A stretch of DNA of 64,000 nucleotides from Pilasporangium apinafurcum (taxonomy: Eukaryota > Oomycota > Peronosporomycetes > Pythiales > Pythiaceae): NCBI GenBank assembly GCA_001600495.1, contig BCKE01000017.1, positions 380,053 to 444,052 on the forward strand, read 5' to 3'. The notes below the pieces were generated by a model, which had not been told where the DNA came from, searched no databases, and saw only the letters and a list, made by a program, of their open reading frames with translations. Within the stretch, counting starts at the first letter, position 1. Each line of letters opens with the position of its first letter. The position numbers and the translations under genes were made by a program. Below are positions 63,428 through 64,000 of this stretch, piece by piece.

Positions 63428-64000
63428 ATGAACGTTCGACTCGTCCTTGCGTTGGTCTCACTTGTAGGCGTCTCTGCGTCTAGCCCACCTTGTTCGTTCC
63501 AACCGGATCTCCCGACCACGTGCGATGGCTCGAATGGCTGGTACCCAGTGAGTGTCGTCGGTCACAATTCGTTGTATTGCGCACGTGTCAACGATGTTTC
63601 CGAAGCCGTTTGCTCTACTTCGCCTGAGGGGAAATGCCCTGAGGCACAACCAAACCTCGAATTTGGCTCCAGTTGCCAGTTGCTCGCGGATGGCAAGACC
63701 TATGGCTGCTACGCGAATAGCTACTGTGGCGAAGCGCGGCTGAGTGATAATCAGCCTAGCACGTTGCCTCAAAAGTGTGATGCGGCGGAGGATGATACGC
63801 CAACTGTGACGCCTGCTGCCACGACACCAGCACCGACGCCCCAGGAGGATGCCAAATTTTCTCCGGCACCAACGACCACTTCTCCATCGCCATTACAAGA
63901 AACGGAGACAGTTCCAGCTCCAGAGCCAACGACGGAATCTCCATCACCATCACAGGAAACGGAGATAGCTCCAGCTCCAGAGCCAACGACAGAATCTCCA
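63428..64000 (+). CDS. Secreted Cys-rich mucin-like protein (cut by window end)
   Basis: 191 codons are visible and the frame is open to the last base, so the gene continues outside. It starts at ATG (CAACAATGAACG). Signal peptide MNVRLVLALVSLVGVSA, then the same nine-Cys domain as the gene at 55822-56751: WYPVSVVG, YCARVN, CPEAQP, LEFGSSC and YGCYANSYC line up residue for residue. The tail is Thr/Pro/Ser/Glu-rich and enters a repeat of about 20 residues, ETETVPAPEPTTESPSPSQ, seen almost twice before the edge. It is a paralogue of the CAR-like gene with a different tail, so the Cys domain is the conserved part and the mucin tail varies. The domain family and function are unknown to me. Confidence 0.85.
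   Translation, partial: MNVRLVLALVSLVGVSASSPPCSFQPDLPTTCDGSNGWYPVSVVGHNSLYCARVNDVSEAVCSTSPEGKCPEAQPNLEFGSSCQLLADGKTYGCYANSYCGEARLSDNQPSTLPQKCDAAEDDTPTVTPAATTPAPTPQEDAKFSPAPTTTSPSPLQETETVPAPEPTTESPSPSQETEIAPAPEPTTESP

Overview
The window looks like oomycete (water mould) nuclear DNA. Evidence: short GT-AG introns in a minority of genes; several start sites preceded by the oomycete Inr+FPR core promoter (GCTCATTYYNCAWTTT type); oomycete-typical families (AAAP amino-acid permeases, TKL receptor kinase with LRRs, secreted L-type lectin, short Cys/His zinc-finger proteins usually mislabelled WRKY19, Cys-rich secreted proteins with mucin tails resembling cyst-germination CAR proteins). I cannot name the species.

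Layout. 1-17 kb: a cluster of four AAAP transporter genes in alternating orientation (copies 1-3 nearly identical and badly assembled, copy 4 diverged) in gene-poor DNA, flanked on both sides by copies of a dispersed repeat holding a decayed TnpB/Fanzor zinc ribbon. 17-31.7 kb: housekeeping genes: peroxisomal 3-ketoacyl-CoA thiolase with a PTS2 signal, a five-exon FBXO7-like F-box protein, a disordered protein, a single-exon 2834-residue USP9X-class deubiquitinase and an HDHD3-like HAD protein. 31.9-34.8 kb: a remnant of a TnpB-like (Fanzor2-type) gene and, beside it, a 2.49-kb element that carries an almost complete Fanzor1-type RNA-guided nuclease gene broken by a single in-frame TAG; both element ends are hairpins sharing a TTTATTCCCC terminal sequence, and the stop codon of the nuclease lies inside one of them. 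34.9-40.8 kb: surface/secreted block: Cys-repeat secreted protein with an RHLR motif, a five-exon L-type lectin, and an eight-exon LRR receptor-like TKL kinase. 42.4-54.8 kb: two convergent zinc-finger paralogues, a multi-pass membrane protein with a dead tandem copy, and two further membrane proteins. 55-64 kb: another dispersed-repeat copy, two paralogous Cys-rich mucin-like secreted proteins (the second runs off the window), an F-box-like/LRR protein and a patatin-like phospholipase.

The most interesting part is the Fanzor material: at least five traces of RNA-guided transposon nucleases of two lineages in 64 kb, one nearly intact with recognisable element ends. I saw no tRNA, rRNA, CRISPR array or viral gene.
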